From the NCBI GenBank assembly GCA_964574395.1, contig CAZNNL010000039.1, positions 1 to 18,810 of the forward strand: a stretch of DNA of 18,810 nt. Reading direction: 5' to 3'. Below, in pieces: positions 6,832-14,831 of this stretch. Made by a program: the position numbers and the translations under genes. The stretch's first letter is position 1. Every line of letters starts with the position of its first letter. Below the pieces are notes generated by a model. The model was not told the DNA's origin. It saw only the letters and a program-made list of their open reading frames with translations, and did not search any database. The DNA is from JAXGQD01 sp964574395 (lineage in GTDB: Bacteria > Bacillota > Clostridia > Saccharofermentanales > Fastidiosipilaceae).

Positions 6832-8304
6832 ATGGCCTTAATTGCTGCCTTTGTCGTCCCACATCCCCCTATTATCGTGCCTGAAATAGGCCGAGGCGAA
6901 GAAGCCGCGGCCAGCGCAACTGTAGATGCTATGCATGCTTTTGCCCAAAAAATTGCGGAACTTAATGCCGATGCCTTAATTATCGTGTCTCCTCATGCCC
7001 CTACTTTCATGGATCAATTTTTTGTAGATCTGCGTGAAGGTGAGCAAGAGGATAGTTTTGCTGCGTTTGGTCATGCTAATATTAAGCTAAATTTTTCCGT
7101 AGATAACACACTGGCTCATAATATTATTCAACATGCAAAAACCTACGATTTATCATTTGTTCCTGAACCAGAAGCGCTTTCGCTCGCAGCGCGACATGAC
7201 CATGGCAGCATGGTGCCTTTGTATTTCATTGCGCGCGCAGAGCAAACCGCGCTTGGTGATGAAAGCAGAAATGATTTACTACACGGCGGACGCGGTGCTA
7301 AAACAAGGCTGCATTTAGACCTACCTGTCGTTAGATTGTCTTTTTCGGGTTTAGATGCTGGCTCGCATTTTACCTATGGCTCTGCCATAGCTGAGGTTCT
7401 AGAGAAAGAAGATAAGCGTGTCGTTTTTATCGCCAGCGGTGATTTATCACATAAGTTAAAAGAAGAAGGCCCCTACGGCTATATCGCTGAAGGTCCACAG
7501 TTTGATGAAGAAGTTAGTGCAATTTTGAAAAGCGGGGATGTCCGGCGCTTTCTGAATTTTGACGAAGCATTCAGCGATAGGGCGGCAGAGTGCGGACTGC
7601 GTTCGTTTCAAATATTGGCGGGTCTTTTGGATCAGAAAAAATGGACATCTGAATTGCTTAGCTATGAGGGTCCGTTTGGGGTTGGTTATGCGGTGGCGGA
7701 ATTTTTGCCTGCAGAGAAATCACCAGAAAATCACGAATTTCCTAAGATTTTGACGGAAGACCCTTATCCAGCCTTAGCGCGCCGTTCCCTTGAGCATTAT
7801 GTGCTGCATGGCCAAGCGCTTGAAATGAAAAAGTCGGAGCGTGATGCGCTACCAATCGAGATGCTAGAACGCCAAGCTGCCGTTTTTGTCACGCTTCACA
7901 TGGGCGGAGACCTGCGCGGTTGCATAGGCACACTTGAACCGACTACAGGTTCACTTGCAGCAGAGATAGTCCAAAATGCTATTAGCGCTGGAACGACAGA
8001 TCCGCGTTTTCCGAAGGTGACGCAAGATGAGCTGCCCTTGCTCGAATACAGCGTCGATGTCTTGGGGCCAATGGAGCCTGTTGACAATCGTAGTCAGTTG
8101 GATGCCCAGCGCTATGGTGTGGTGGTGAGTCAGGGGTGGAGACGTGGTTTGCTTTTGCCAGCACTAGAAGGGGTCGATACAGTAGAGGAACAAATAGAGA
8201 TAGCCTGTATGAAGGCAGGGATTTCGCCAACAAGCCATTTTCTGATGGAACGCTTTGAAGTCATTAGGCATGAAGGCTTGCCGGCGGAAGATAAGGAGTT
8301 CTAG
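6832..8304 (+). CDS. amrA: AmmeMemoRadiSam system protein A (MEMO/LigB-like + AMMECR1 fusion)
   Basis: A 490-residue fusion. Residues 1 to about 295 form a MEMO1/class III extradiol-dioxygenase-like (LigB) domain with candidate metal-site residues His11 (VVPHPPII), His55 (SPHAPTF), His124 (RHDHGSMVPL) and the conserved SGDLSH at 202-207. Residues 310-490 form an AMMECR1 domain with its hallmark LRGCIGT (361-367). AGGTGA lies just before the ATG. The stop codon directly abuts the GTG of the radical SAM gene, so the two are translationally coupled. AMMECR1, MEMO and a radical SAM enzyme recur together across bacteria and archaea; the reaction is not settled, and a protein- or metabolite-modifying role is a general inference. 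Confidence 0.93.
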   Translation: MALIAAFVVPHPPIIVPEIGRGEEAAASATVDAMHAFAQKIAELNADALIIVSPHAPTFMDQFFVDLREGEQEDSFAAFGHANIKLNFSVDNTLAHNIIQHAKTYDLSFVPEPEALSLAARHDHGSMVPLYFIARAEQTALGDESRNDLLHGGRGAKTRLHLDLPVVRLSFSGLDAGSHFTYGSAIAEVLEKEDKRVVFIASGDLSHKLKEEGPYGYIAEGPQFDEEVSAILKSGDVRRFLNFDEAFSDRAAECGLRSFQILAGLLDQKKWTSELLSYEGPFGVGYAVAEFLPAEKSPENHEFPKILTEDPYPALARRSLEHYVLHGQALEMKKSERDALPIEMLERQAAVFVTLHMGGDLRGCIGTLEPTTGSLAAEIVQNAISAGTTDPRFPKVTQDELPLLEYSVDVLGPMEPVDNRSQLDAQRYGVVVSQGWRRGLLLPALEGVDTVEEQIEIACMKAGISPTSHFLMERFEVIRHEGLPAEDKEF

Positions 8305-9135
8305 GTGCTAAATTGTCATGTTTGTCCACATCATTGCCTGCTGGCCGAGGGTCAGACGGGTTTGTGTAGTGCGCGCATAGCCTTTGAAGGCAGTACGATT
8401 GCGATTGCTCCGGAGCTGATGAGTGCGGTGGCTTTGGATCCGATTGAGAAGAAGCCTTTGATGCGCTTTCATCCTGGCAAAACGATCCTGTCTCTCGGTG
8501 GCTATGGCTGCAATATGCGGTGTGCGTTTTGCCAAAATGCTGACCTGTCTTTTTCTTCCCCGCCGCGTGAGAAGGAGTCATCCGAGCGCTACAATCCGGA
8601 AGATGTAGTGGAACTTGCCCTTGAGTTAATCCCTCAAGGGAACATTGGGATTGCCTTTACTTATAATGAACCATTGCTACGTTATGAGTATATTATCACG
8701 TGCTTTCGCTTGGCGAGGGCGGCGGGTTTGAAAACAGTGCTCGTGACAAATGCTTGCTTCGAGGCTGAAGTTATCGCGGAAGTGGCACAGTTTACGGATG
8801 CTTGGAATATTGATTTAAAGGCATTCACGGAAGAAGGCTATAAGTCCTTGGGTGGAGATTTGGCTGTAGTTAAGCAAGCCATTGTGCGCGCTTCAGAAAC
8901 AAGTCATGTTGAAGTGACTAGTTTGATAGTGCCCGGCTTGAATGACGACCCTGGTGCCATGCATGAGCAGGCAAAATGGTTGGCTGAGATTAATCCAGAA
9001 ACGGTGCTCCACTTAACACGTTTTTTTCCGCATCACAAGATGCGTAATGAGTCCCCAACGCCGATGAAGCATTTGCTTCTGCTTCGGGACATAGCGGCAC
9101 AATACTTGCAAACAGTCCTTTTGGGGAATGTTTAA
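8305..9135 (+). CDS. amrS: AmmeMemoRadiSam system radical SAM enzyme
   Basis: A 276-residue radical SAM enzyme. The 4Fe-4S SAM motif is C69-x3-C73-x2-C76 in GYGCNMRCAFCQN. An N-terminal cysteine cluster (C4, C7, C11, C21 in CHVCPHHC and GLC) resembles the extra metal site of this PflA-like subfamily. Later family features include TYNEPL and WNIDLKAF. The start is GTG, 0 bp after the amrA stop, with AAGGAG 6 nt upstream inside the end of amrA. It is on the short side for the subfamily (commonly nearer 330 residues) because the leading segment before the first CxxC is almost absent. It acts with the AMMECR1/MEMO partner; the substrate is unknown. Confidence 0.93.
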   Translation: MLNCHVCPHHCLLAEGQTGLCSARIAFEGSTIAIAPELMSAVALDPIEKKPLMRFHPGKTILSLGGYGCNMRCAFCQNADLSFSSPPREKESSERYNPEDVVELALELIPQGNIGIAFTYNEPLLRYEYIITCFRLARAAGLKTVLVTNACFEAEVIAEVAQFTDAWNIDLKAFTEEGYKSLGGDLAVVKQAIVRASETSHVEVTSLIVPGLNDDPGAMHEQAKWLAEINPETVLHLTRFFPHHKMRNESPTPMKHLLLLRDIAAQYLQTVLLGNV

Positions 9136-9217
9136 TAGAGTTAGCGGACGTTTGGAGTAAATCCAAAACATGCTTGGCTACGGGCCAACAGATTATCAGA
9201 AAAGAGAGGGTGAAAAA

Positions 9218-9862
9218 ATGGCAGTTATTACTATTTCTAGACAATTTAGTGAACACAGCGAAGAGATTATCAAAAAAGTAGCGGAACTTTGCAAGATTCC
9301 AATCGTTGACAAGTCGAACTTAGCAGACTTGCTCTCACAGTATGGCTTAATTGATTTTGAGTCATTCTATGATTCCGAGCATAACTTCATTGACCGTTTT
9401 GATAGTGAGAATGAAGCATACATTGAGTTGATGAATAAGGCGGTGCTTGCTTTTGCCAAACGCAATCACCTTATCATTCTGGGTCGTGGTGGCTTTAGCT
9501 TGCTTAAAGAGTACAGCAATGTGCTAAATGTCTTGCTCAAAGCACCCGTAGAACAGCGCGCAGCCGATCTGATTGGCAAAGCCGGCGTCGAAGAAGGGGA
9601 GTCCGCCCTGATGATTATCGAACAGAAGGACACCGTTCGTAAGAAATTCCTACAAACCTACTATGGTATTAAGTCTCTGGAAGCCGAAGACTTTGACCTT
9701 GTGCTCGACATGGCGAAAATATCACCGGATGTTGTCGCTTCGCTCATCAGTCAGGCCTATGCAGATTTGTGTGCTAGAGATGTTGACCCGACGAAAGCGA
9801 CCGACACCATTGAAGTAGACAAAGTCATGTTCGAGGCGGTGAAAAGCTTTGATTTAGGCTAG
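9218..9862 (+). CDS. Cytidylate-kinase-like family protein with degenerate P-loop
   Basis: A 214-residue protein resembling the cytidylate-kinase-like family (PF13189 type): an opening ITISRQF strand, LCKIPIVDKSNL, a central ILGRGGF (87-93), then APVEQR, RKKFLQTYYG and FDLVLDMAKISPD. In typical members the opening strand is followed by a glycine-rich GSGG phosphate loop; here it reads SEHSEE (11-16), with no glycine and no lysine. Nucleotide binding may be lost, or the protein may act as a sensor or scaffold. The start at 9218 is chosen because GAGGG lies just upstream; a candidate ATG at 9170 has no ribosome binding site. It follows amrS by 82 bp on the same strand and could be the last gene of that operon. 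Confidence 0.8.
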   Translation: MAVITISRQFSEHSEEIIKKVAELCKIPIVDKSNLADLLSQYGLIDFESFYDSEHNFIDRFDSENEAYIELMNKAVLAFAKRNHLIILGRGGFSLLKEYSNVLNVLLKAPVEQRAADLIGKAGVEEGESALMIIEQKDTVRKKFLQTYYGIKSLEAEDFDLVLDMAKISPDVVASLISQAYADLCARDVDPTKATDTIEVDKVMFEAVKSFDLG

Positions 9863-9989
9863 TAAATAAAGCGACATATTTTGGTAAAAATTATATTGCT
9901 TTGGTCATCAAAACGTTGTGCATCGTTAACTATTGAATTTTTAGAATTGTGCTAAACTTAAACTATTCAACACCAAAGGAGGAACAACT

Positions 9990-10241
9990 ATGGGAATTAT
10001 TTCTTGGATTGTTATCGGTGCATTAGCAGGCTGGGTAGCCAGTATGATCATGAAAACTGACGCTCAAATGGGTGCCATTGCTAACATTGTCGTTGGCATC
10101 ATCGGGGCACTAATTGGGGGCGCAATCATGTCATTTATTGGCAAAACAGGCGTAGACGGATTCAACCTTTACTCATTCCTGGTCGCATTACTCGGTGCCG
10201 TCGTGTTGTTAGCGATAATCAAGGCAGTGAAGCGAACCTAA
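9990..10241 (+). CDS. GlsB/YeaQ/YmgE family small membrane protein
   Basis: An 83-residue protein, almost wholly hydrophobic, with three membrane segments (about 3-20, 28-50 and 60-79). The glycine-rich pattern IIGALIGGAIMSFIG and the WIVIGALAGWVASMI start are typical of the transglycosylase-associated GlsB/YeaQ family, which is tied to envelope stress in several Gram-positive bacteria; its biochemical role is unclear. A perfect AAAGGAGG lies upstream of the ATG. It is monocistronic, with a structured 3' region and terminator downstream. CsbD and YggT-like genes follow, suggesting a stress-gene neighbourhood. Confidence 0.9.
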   Translation: MGIISWIVIGALAGWVASMIMKTDAQMGAIANIVVGIIGALIGGAIMSFIGKTGVDGFNLYSFLVALLGAVVLLAIIKAVKRT

Positions 10242-10256
10242 GCTAAGCTAAACCAC

Positions 10257-10309
10257 AGCCCCTCGGATGCCGATTAGGCAGTAATCAGAATACTCAGATT
10301 CCGAAGGCT
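10257..10309 (+). other. Three-way-junction-like fold in the 3' UTR
   Basis: An outer stem pairs AGCC with GGCT and TCGGA with TCCGA (10257-10267 with 10300-10309). It encloses the hairpin TGCC-GATTA-GGCA (10268-10280) and a weaker AATC/GATT stem (10283-10286 with 10297-10300). It lies between the GlsB-like stop codon and a terminator. It could be a processed 3'-UTR small RNA or only a stability element. Confidence 0.35.
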
Positions 10310-10320
10310 ACCAAACATTC

Positions 10321-10349
10321 AAATGCTGTCCTATATGGGCAGCATTTTT
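10321..10349 (+). terminator. Rho-independent terminator after the GlsB-like gene
   Basis: The 11-bp stem AAATGCTGTCC/GGGCAGCATTT with a 5-nt TATAT loop is followed by further T residues. Confidence 0.85.
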
Positions 10350-10445
10350 GTGCACAATTCTTTGTAAAATTGATGATTTCTGAAAACGTCTTGCTTTGAA
10401 AGAGATTCGTACTGAAATTGAATCGTATTTAAACTGCCTTGTATT

Positions 10446-10476
10446 AAAAAGAACCCCGGCTTTGGAGCCAGGGTCC
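10446..10476 (-). terminator. Terminator of the CsbD gene
   Basis: On the minus strand the arms at 10466-10476 and 10451-10461 form a GC-rich stem (GGACCCTGGCT with AGCCGGGGTTC, 4-nt loop) followed by TTTTT. It lies 39 bp after the CsbD stop codon. Confidence 0.85.
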
Positions 10477-10514
10477 TTTGGTGTGATTGCTTGTCGAGGG
10501 GGTCGAGTTGGGAA

Positions 10515-10802
10515 CTAGTCGCAACCTTCAGCTTTGTCCATGTCTTCTTGGGTGAGGTAGTCACCTTTGGCAGCTTTTTTCTCAGCGCGTTCGAGTTCTT
10601 TTTGCCCTTTTTCAAGATCTTTTCTAAGGTCATCAACACGATCTTTGATTTCGCCTTTTACTTGTTGGGCTTCACCTTTAAGTTCGTCTAACTTACCGTC
10701 TACGATTAAGTCTTCTTTGTCGAGAACTTCGCCGACTTTTTGCTTGACTTCACCTTTGATTTCGTTAGCTTTGCCTTTAATTTTGTCATCTAATCCAGCC
10801 AT
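10515..10802 (-). CDS. CsbD family stress protein
   Basis: A 95-residue, highly charged, soluble protein with the CsbD pattern DDKIKGKANEIKGEVKQKVG (5-24) and a second similar stretch KLDELKGEAQQVKGEIKDRV (37-56). A charged, probably coiled-coil tail (57-82) and an acidic end follow. It is longer than the usual CsbD domain of about 60 residues because of that tail. AAGGAGG lies 7 nt upstream of the ATG. CsbD proteins are general-stress proteins of unknown mechanism. The gene is divergent from the YggT-like gene and close to the GlsB-like gene. Confidence 0.9.
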   Translation of the reverse strand: MAGLDDKIKGKANEIKGEVKQKVGEVLDKEDLIVDGKLDELKGEAQQVKGEIKDRVDDLRKDLEKGQKELERAEKKAAKGDYLTQEDMDKAEGCD

Positions 10803-11076
10803 TTAAGACCTCCTTCTGTGCGTAAAGCACGTAGAATTGGTTTGATTGAGATATATTCAATATACGGTATCTGTTTTGCCATGAACACCCGTTAATACGA
10901 ACTTTGTTGACGCTGCACAAGTTGGCACCTCAGTTAAATCCTGTGCACGATTCACAAAATTTGCTTGCGAAATAGTGATGCTGGTCACAATTTATGTTTC
11001 TTCAAATAAAATGTAAGAAGATAAAACAGTTGAGGGTTCACATTGCGTTGAACAACATCTTTGGAGGTAAACAACT
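10803..11076. promoter_or_regulatory. Divergent intergenic region, CsbD / YggT-like, with a palindrome
   Basis: A 274-bp gap between divergent starts. It contains the perfect 13-bp dyad TATATTCAATATA (10852-10864), 50 bp upstream of the CsbD start and a candidate operator, and a small hairpin GTGC/GCAC (10818-10830) next to the CsbD ribosome binding site. I could not assign convincing sigma-A or sigma-B promoters in either direction. Confidence 0.35.
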
Positions 11077-11532
11077 ATGACAGATAAATATAGACCTGAG
11101 GAACAGCACGTCGTTGAAAGACAAGTGGTAGAACAGCCCGTAGTCGAAAGGCAAGTAGTGGAACAACCAGTCGTTTATGCTGCTGATGAAGTATATCAGG
11201 AAACAGAACAAGTCGCTGGTCCTAATGTATTAGGGCGCTTAATCTCGGTGATTGTTTGGATTGTTTCGGTTCTGCTGATTATCAGAATTGTATTCAAATT
11301 ACTGGGTGCAAATGCAGGAAATGTATTTAGCAATGCAATCTACAGCGTAACGCAACCTTTAGTTGTCATTTTCGAAGGCATCTTCCCGAATCAGACCGCC
11401 TCAGAAATCGGAGGTTATTTGGATATGGCAGCGCTCATTGCGCTGATTATTGTCATTGTGCTTGGGATTGCTTTGCGTATGCTCTTTTCGCCGAATCGCT
11501 CCAGACATGTGACGAAGGTAAGAAGAGACTAG
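11077..11532 (+). CDS. YggT-family membrane protein with duplicated N-terminal peptide
   Basis: A 151-residue protein. The first 48 residues are hydrophilic and contain an exact 10-residue tandem duplication (VVERQVVEQP at 12-21 and 22-31). Membrane segments at about 51-76 and 115-136 flank a YggT-like core: RIVFKLLGANAGNVFSNAIY, then TQPLVVIFEGIFPNQ. The tail is basic (RSRHVTKVRRD). The architecture of a polar N-terminal extension plus a two-helix YggT core is known in stress-type membrane proteins of Gram-positive bacteria; its role is unproven. TTGGAGG lies 9 nt upstream of the ATG. It probably ends at a terminator at 11576. Confidence 0.8.
   Translation: MTDKYRPEEQHVVERQVVEQPVVERQVVEQPVVYAADEVYQETEQVAGPNVLGRLISVIVWIVSVLLIIRIVFKLLGANAGNVFSNAIYSVTQPLVVIFEGIFPNQTASEIGGYLDMAALIALIIVIVLGIALRMLFSPNRSRHVTKVRRD
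11110..11169 (+). repeat. 30-bp tandem coding duplication
   Basis: Two 30-bp units, 11110-11139 and 11140-11169, differ at seven bases, all silent, so both encode the same ten residues. Confidence 0.9.
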
Positions 11533-11575
11533 ATTCAAGTTAACAACGCAGAAGGCTGAGTAAAGGTCAACTTTT

Positions 11576-11612
11576 CAAGCGGAGGAGTTTTAGAGCTCGT
11601 CCGCTTGCTTTT
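11576..11612 (+). terminator. Terminator after the YggT-like gene
   Basis: CAAGCGGA pairs with TCCGCTTG (8 bp, extended by GAG/CTC across a bulge), followed by CTTTTGCTT. The tail is only moderately T-rich. Confidence 0.6.
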
Positions 11613-11679
11613 GCTTGCAAACATGACCAAAAATATGAAAATAGCCCATATAAAAAGGTTATTAAGCTAGCATACAAGA

Positions 11680-11685
11680 TATAAT
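11680..11685 (+). promoter_or_regulatory. -10 box of the PucR-type regulator gene
   Basis: A perfect TATAAT lies 176 bp upstream of the ATG. No good -35 hexamer is seen, so an activator may be needed. The expected start near 11692 places the transcript start immediately before the structured leader at 11701. Confidence 0.5.
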
Positions 11686-11700
11686 AAGGAATTAGGGGAA

Positions 11701-11777
11701 TGAGACTCACGTGTCTTTGCAAATCGATGTCTCAACCAATAAGATGATTCTTGCCGAATAATCTTCACATGAGTCTC
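11701..11777 (+). promoter_or_regulatory. Candidate structured leader RNA with alternative folds
   Basis: GAGACTCACGTG (11702-11713) pairs with CACATGAGTCTC (11766-11777) at 11 of 12 positions. Stacked directly against the second arm is the hairpin AAGATGATT/AATAATCTT (11741-11749 with 11757-11765, 8 of 9 paired). A mutually exclusive stem, TGAGAC/GTCTCA (11701-11706 with 11729-11734), uses the same first arm. A short T-rich stretch follows. It matches no riboswitch class I recognise. It could be an attenuator, a ligand-sensing leader or a DNA operator. Confidence 0.45.
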
Positions 11778-11860
11778 TCTTGTTATTACAACACTTTAGA
11801 CAGTAAGCACAAAGGGCAGTATGCACAAAACTACACTAAAGGCTAATAAGGGGGACATAT

Positions 11861-13566
11861 ATGCTTTTCTCAGAATTGGTCAATGTTCTTAAAGTCAAAC
11901 AATTAATTGTGACGGCTGAAATAAGACAAGACGCACGAATAGATGAGATCATAGAGCTTGATCGTATTAATCAATCAGGACAGAGCAATGTTCTCTATTA
12001 CCTTACTAAAAATTCTACACATAGTAGTGCAGGCGAAGGCTTGGTTTTGCCACACGCTTTTATCCCGCAAAATAATGTGAAAAACCCTTCCGATATAGCG
12101 TTGAATTTTGCCATCATCGAAGACAAGCAAATGAAGGCAGCGATTGAAGAAACGCGGCACTTACTGAGTAAAAAAGCTAGTACCAATGGCTACCCCTATT
12201 ATCCTTTGTTTAATTCGATTGTTTCGATGCGCGATCTGGCGGATGTGTTCAAAGAGGTGCATAAGCGCAGTGGCTGTGCGCTTTTGGCTTTTGATAAGGA
12301 TGGCAAAATAATCGCCTCCTCGCAGAAACTGGAAGACTTTGATAAGGCGTGGACGGAAGCGATAGCGGCGCATGTTTTGCCAAAAGAAAAGATAAACCTA
12401 ATCCAAAAAACGTTTGGAGACAATTATCTCGAGCATGATACCGAGCTCATTCCTGCTCCACAGATTTCCCAAGGGACGAACTTTTTTATCGCCGCCATTG
12501 GTCGTGATAGTGCGCCTGAAGGCTATATTTTGGTGCGCTCTGACCGTCCCAAAGACCACGAAAAAATTGAGNNNNNNNNNNNNNNNNNNNNNNNNNNNNN
12601 NNNNNNNNNNNNNNNNNNNNNNNNNNNNNNNNNNNNNNNNNNNNNNNNNNNNNNNNNNNNNNNNNNNNNNNTGAAGGCTATATTTTGGTGCGCTCTGACC
12701 GTCCCAAAGACCACGAAAAAATTGAGTATTACGTGCCCATGCTTAGTCATATGTGTAGCAACGTGGTGCGGCAGGAGGAGCTGAGTCACAACCTAAATCC
12801 TTATCTTTATCGTTCTTTGCTGGCGGATTTGATGCGGCAGGATATTTTGCTTGATACCAAAAAGCATATCGCGAGCTCGGGTCTGACTTTTCCAAATTGT
12901 ATGGCGGTTTTGCTGCTTCAGCCGGATCCGTCGATGGGGAAGCGGTTTTTGCACAAGGACCTGCCCGCCATGGCTGCCGAGATTTTACACAACGTGCCCT
13001 ATGTTGTGAGTGGCGATTTGGTGACACTGCTGGTGCATTTGGACGATAACGCGCACTTTCCCAAGGATGTTGACGAAAAGCTTCGTGATTTTATTGGCAA
13101 AAACAAACTCAAATGCGGCATGAGTAATGCCTTCTTTAATCCGGAGTCTTTTGCCAAGTACTATGACCAAGCCAATAAGGCGATGCTCTACGCCAAACAG
13201 TTGCATCGTGATCGTATCATCAATTGCTATGAGGATTATTGCACCTATGATATCGTGTTTAACTTGCCCGAAGGAACCGAGCTCAGCTATTTTCTACACA
13301 CTTCGCTCGTCATTTTGAAAAATATCGACCAAAAGAACGGTTCGGATTTGTATAAGAGCTTAAAAGTTTTTACGGAATGCGGTTTCAATATAAGCAAGGC
13401 GTCAAAAGCGCTGTACATCCACCGCAACACATTCAGCTATCGTAAGCAGCAGATTGAAGATCTGTGTGGCATAGATTTCGACGAACCAGAACTTAACTAC
13501 AAGCTAAAAACCGCTTTTGTTTTAGACGAAATTATCCAAACTCAAAACGGTTTAAAGACGGAATAA
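11861..13566 (+). CDS. PucR/CdaR-type transcriptional regulator (split by an assembly gap)
   Basis: Collapsing the duplicated 55 bp around the N run (joining 12571 to 12727) gives one 516-residue frame; the true coding length is therefore 155 bases less than the span listed. In that protein, about 1-290 is a poorly conserved sensory part containing SGCALLAFDKDGKIIASS. About 293-408 resembles the degenerate GGDEF-like CdaR domain, and 446-505 is a PucR-type C-terminal helix-turn-helix (FTECGFNISKASKALYIHRN, then TFSYRKQQIEDLCGI). Family members respond to small metabolites (purines, sugar acids). GGGGGA precedes the ATG at 11861. The gene is convergent with, and only 3 bp from, the MFS transporter gene, a plausible target. 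Neither half should be read as its own gene. Confidence 0.9.
12517..12571 (+). repeat. Left copy of a 55-bp duplicated contig end
   Basis: Identical to 12672-12726 over all 55 bp and in the same reading phase. It touches the N run on its right side. This is an unmerged overlap of two contig ends, not a biological repeat. Confidence 0.92.
12572..12671. other. Artificial 100-N assembly gap
   Basis: Exactly 100 N, the conventional unknown-size gap, between two identical 55-bp sequences in the same coding phase. The true gap length is probably minus 55 bp. Confidence 0.95.
12672..12726 (+). repeat. Right copy of the 55-bp duplicated contig end
   Basis: Perfect copy of 12517-12571; it abuts the N run on its left. 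Confidence 0.92.
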
Positions 13567-13569
13567 GAC

Positions 13570-14778
13570 CTATTTTTCTTTTCTTTGTATCAGGACATTC
13601 AGTACTAAAGCAACAAACAAAGCAATGAAGAAAATGACGAAAACAGTCATGTAGCTTCCCCCGTTACTCAGAATCAACCCGCTGAGTGTTGCTGAGAAAG
13701 AGGAAAACAGCAGCTGCGTGTTGGTGATGCTAAAGTTTGTGGCAAAATGTTTCGGCCCATAAAGCTCAGACGCGAAGCCCGAGCTGATTGGTGGCAAAGC
13801 GCCAAATGAAAAGCCAGCCACAATGATGGCGGCTACGATCAGAGGAACCGATTTAAACTGGATGGCGGCCATTATTAGTAAAGTTGCTAGAATGCCAAGT
13901 GCGTTGATGGCGTACATCGTTTTTGCTCGCCCAAAGTTGTCATAGCTGAAGCCGGTAACTATGCGCGAAACGCCATTGCTGACAGCCATTGCACCAACGA
14001 GTAGGACAGCGAGTGACTCGGGTGCACCGGCGAACATGGCAACGTCTTTACTAAAGCTGATAATTCCGGTCCCCATCAAAGCCGCAAAAATGTTGAAAAA
14101 ATAGAACATCCAGAAGGTGGAAGTGCTCATCATTTCTTTGGGAGTAAAGTCTTTGGTGAGTGTGGTTTTTTCACCTTCATTGTTGGATTTGGGTGCTGTC
14201 TTTTTGCCAGCAGTATTGGGTTGCATTAAGAATGAACCTAAAAACAAAACAACTAAAATAGCGATACCAAAATACAAATAGGTCTGACGCCAACCTACAG
14301 AGTCAAAAAGCTTGTTCATCACCGAACCAAGGAGCAGTGAGCTCGCGCCGAAACCCATCATCATCACGCCAGAGGCCGTCGCTCGCTTGTCAAGAAACCA
14401 ACTGCTTACGGAAGAAATAATGACGTTATAGGCGATACCAATGCCGAGACCGGCCAAAAACCCATAGCTGAAATAGAGGTAAAGCAGGTTGCTCTGGGCG
14501 CGTGAGGCGAGAAAGAAACCTAGAAAAGCGAGCACGCCGCCAATGATTGTAACGACTTGCTGAGAGAGTTTTTTCTGCAAGAGACTGCCAACAATCCCAC
14601 CGATACAGAAAAATCCCATCGTAATCGTAAAGTTCAAGCCCAATTGAGCGTTATCCCAGTTTAATTCACTTGCCAAGGGTGCTTTCAGGATGGACCAGGC
14701 ATAAATAATGCCGGCAAAAACAAACATGACGACCCCTGCAGCAAGCCTTAACCAGCGTAAATTGGATGCTTTTGGCAT
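13570..14778 (-). CDS. MFS transporter, OFA (oxalate/formate antiporter-like) family
   Basis: A 402-residue protein with 12 predicted membrane segments. The N-terminal helix reads LAAGVVMFVFAGIIYAWSILKAPL, the opening typical of the OFA subfamily of major-facilitator carriers for small carboxylates. A polar loop at about 190-215 separates the two halves. GGAGG lies 9 nt before the chosen ATG at 14778; an earlier in-frame start ten codons upstream has no ribosome binding site. It converges on the PucR-type regulator with a 3-bp gap and no visible terminator between them. It follows the GTPase gene by 53 bp on the same strand; that gap contains the palindrome GAATTAATTC (14812-14821). The substrate is not known. 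Confidence 0.88.
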   Translation of the reverse strand: MPKASNLRWLRLAAGVVMFVFAGIIYAWSILKAPLASELNWDNAQLGLNFTITMGFFCIGGIVGSLLQKKLSQQVVTIIGGVLAFLGFFLASRAQSNLLYLYFSYGFLAGLGIGIAYNVIISSVSSWFLDKRATASGVMMMGFGASSLLLGSVMNKLFDSVGWRQTYLYFGIAILVVLFLGSFLMQPNTAGKKTAPKSNNEGEKTTLTKDFTPKEMMSTSTFWMFYFFNIFAALMGTGIISFSKDVAMFAGAPESLAVLLVGAMAVSNGVSRIVTGFSYDNFGRAKTMYAINALGILATLLIMAAIQFKSVPLIVAAIIVAGFSFGALPPISSGFASELYGPKHFATNFSITNTQLLFSSFSATLSGLILSNGGSYMTVFVIFFIALFVALVLNVLIQRKEK

Positions 14779-14831
14779 AGTAAAAATCCTCCACAATGAA
14801 AAATTCAAAACGAATTAATTCATCATAGCAT

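Noticed and set aside
6832..9135. amrA/amrS pair as a new system
   Set aside because: The AMMECR1/MEMO/radical SAM grouping and the fusion of the first two are already described, although the reaction is unresolved.
9146..9185. Small hairpins TTTGGA/TCCAAA and TTGGC/GCCAA between amrS and the kinase-like gene
   Set aside because: Stems of five or six pairs without a T run; too weak to call a terminator or leader.
12685..13566. Separate regulator gene starting at 12685
   Set aside because: The start lies inside the duplicated contig end; it is the second half of the gene that begins at 11861.
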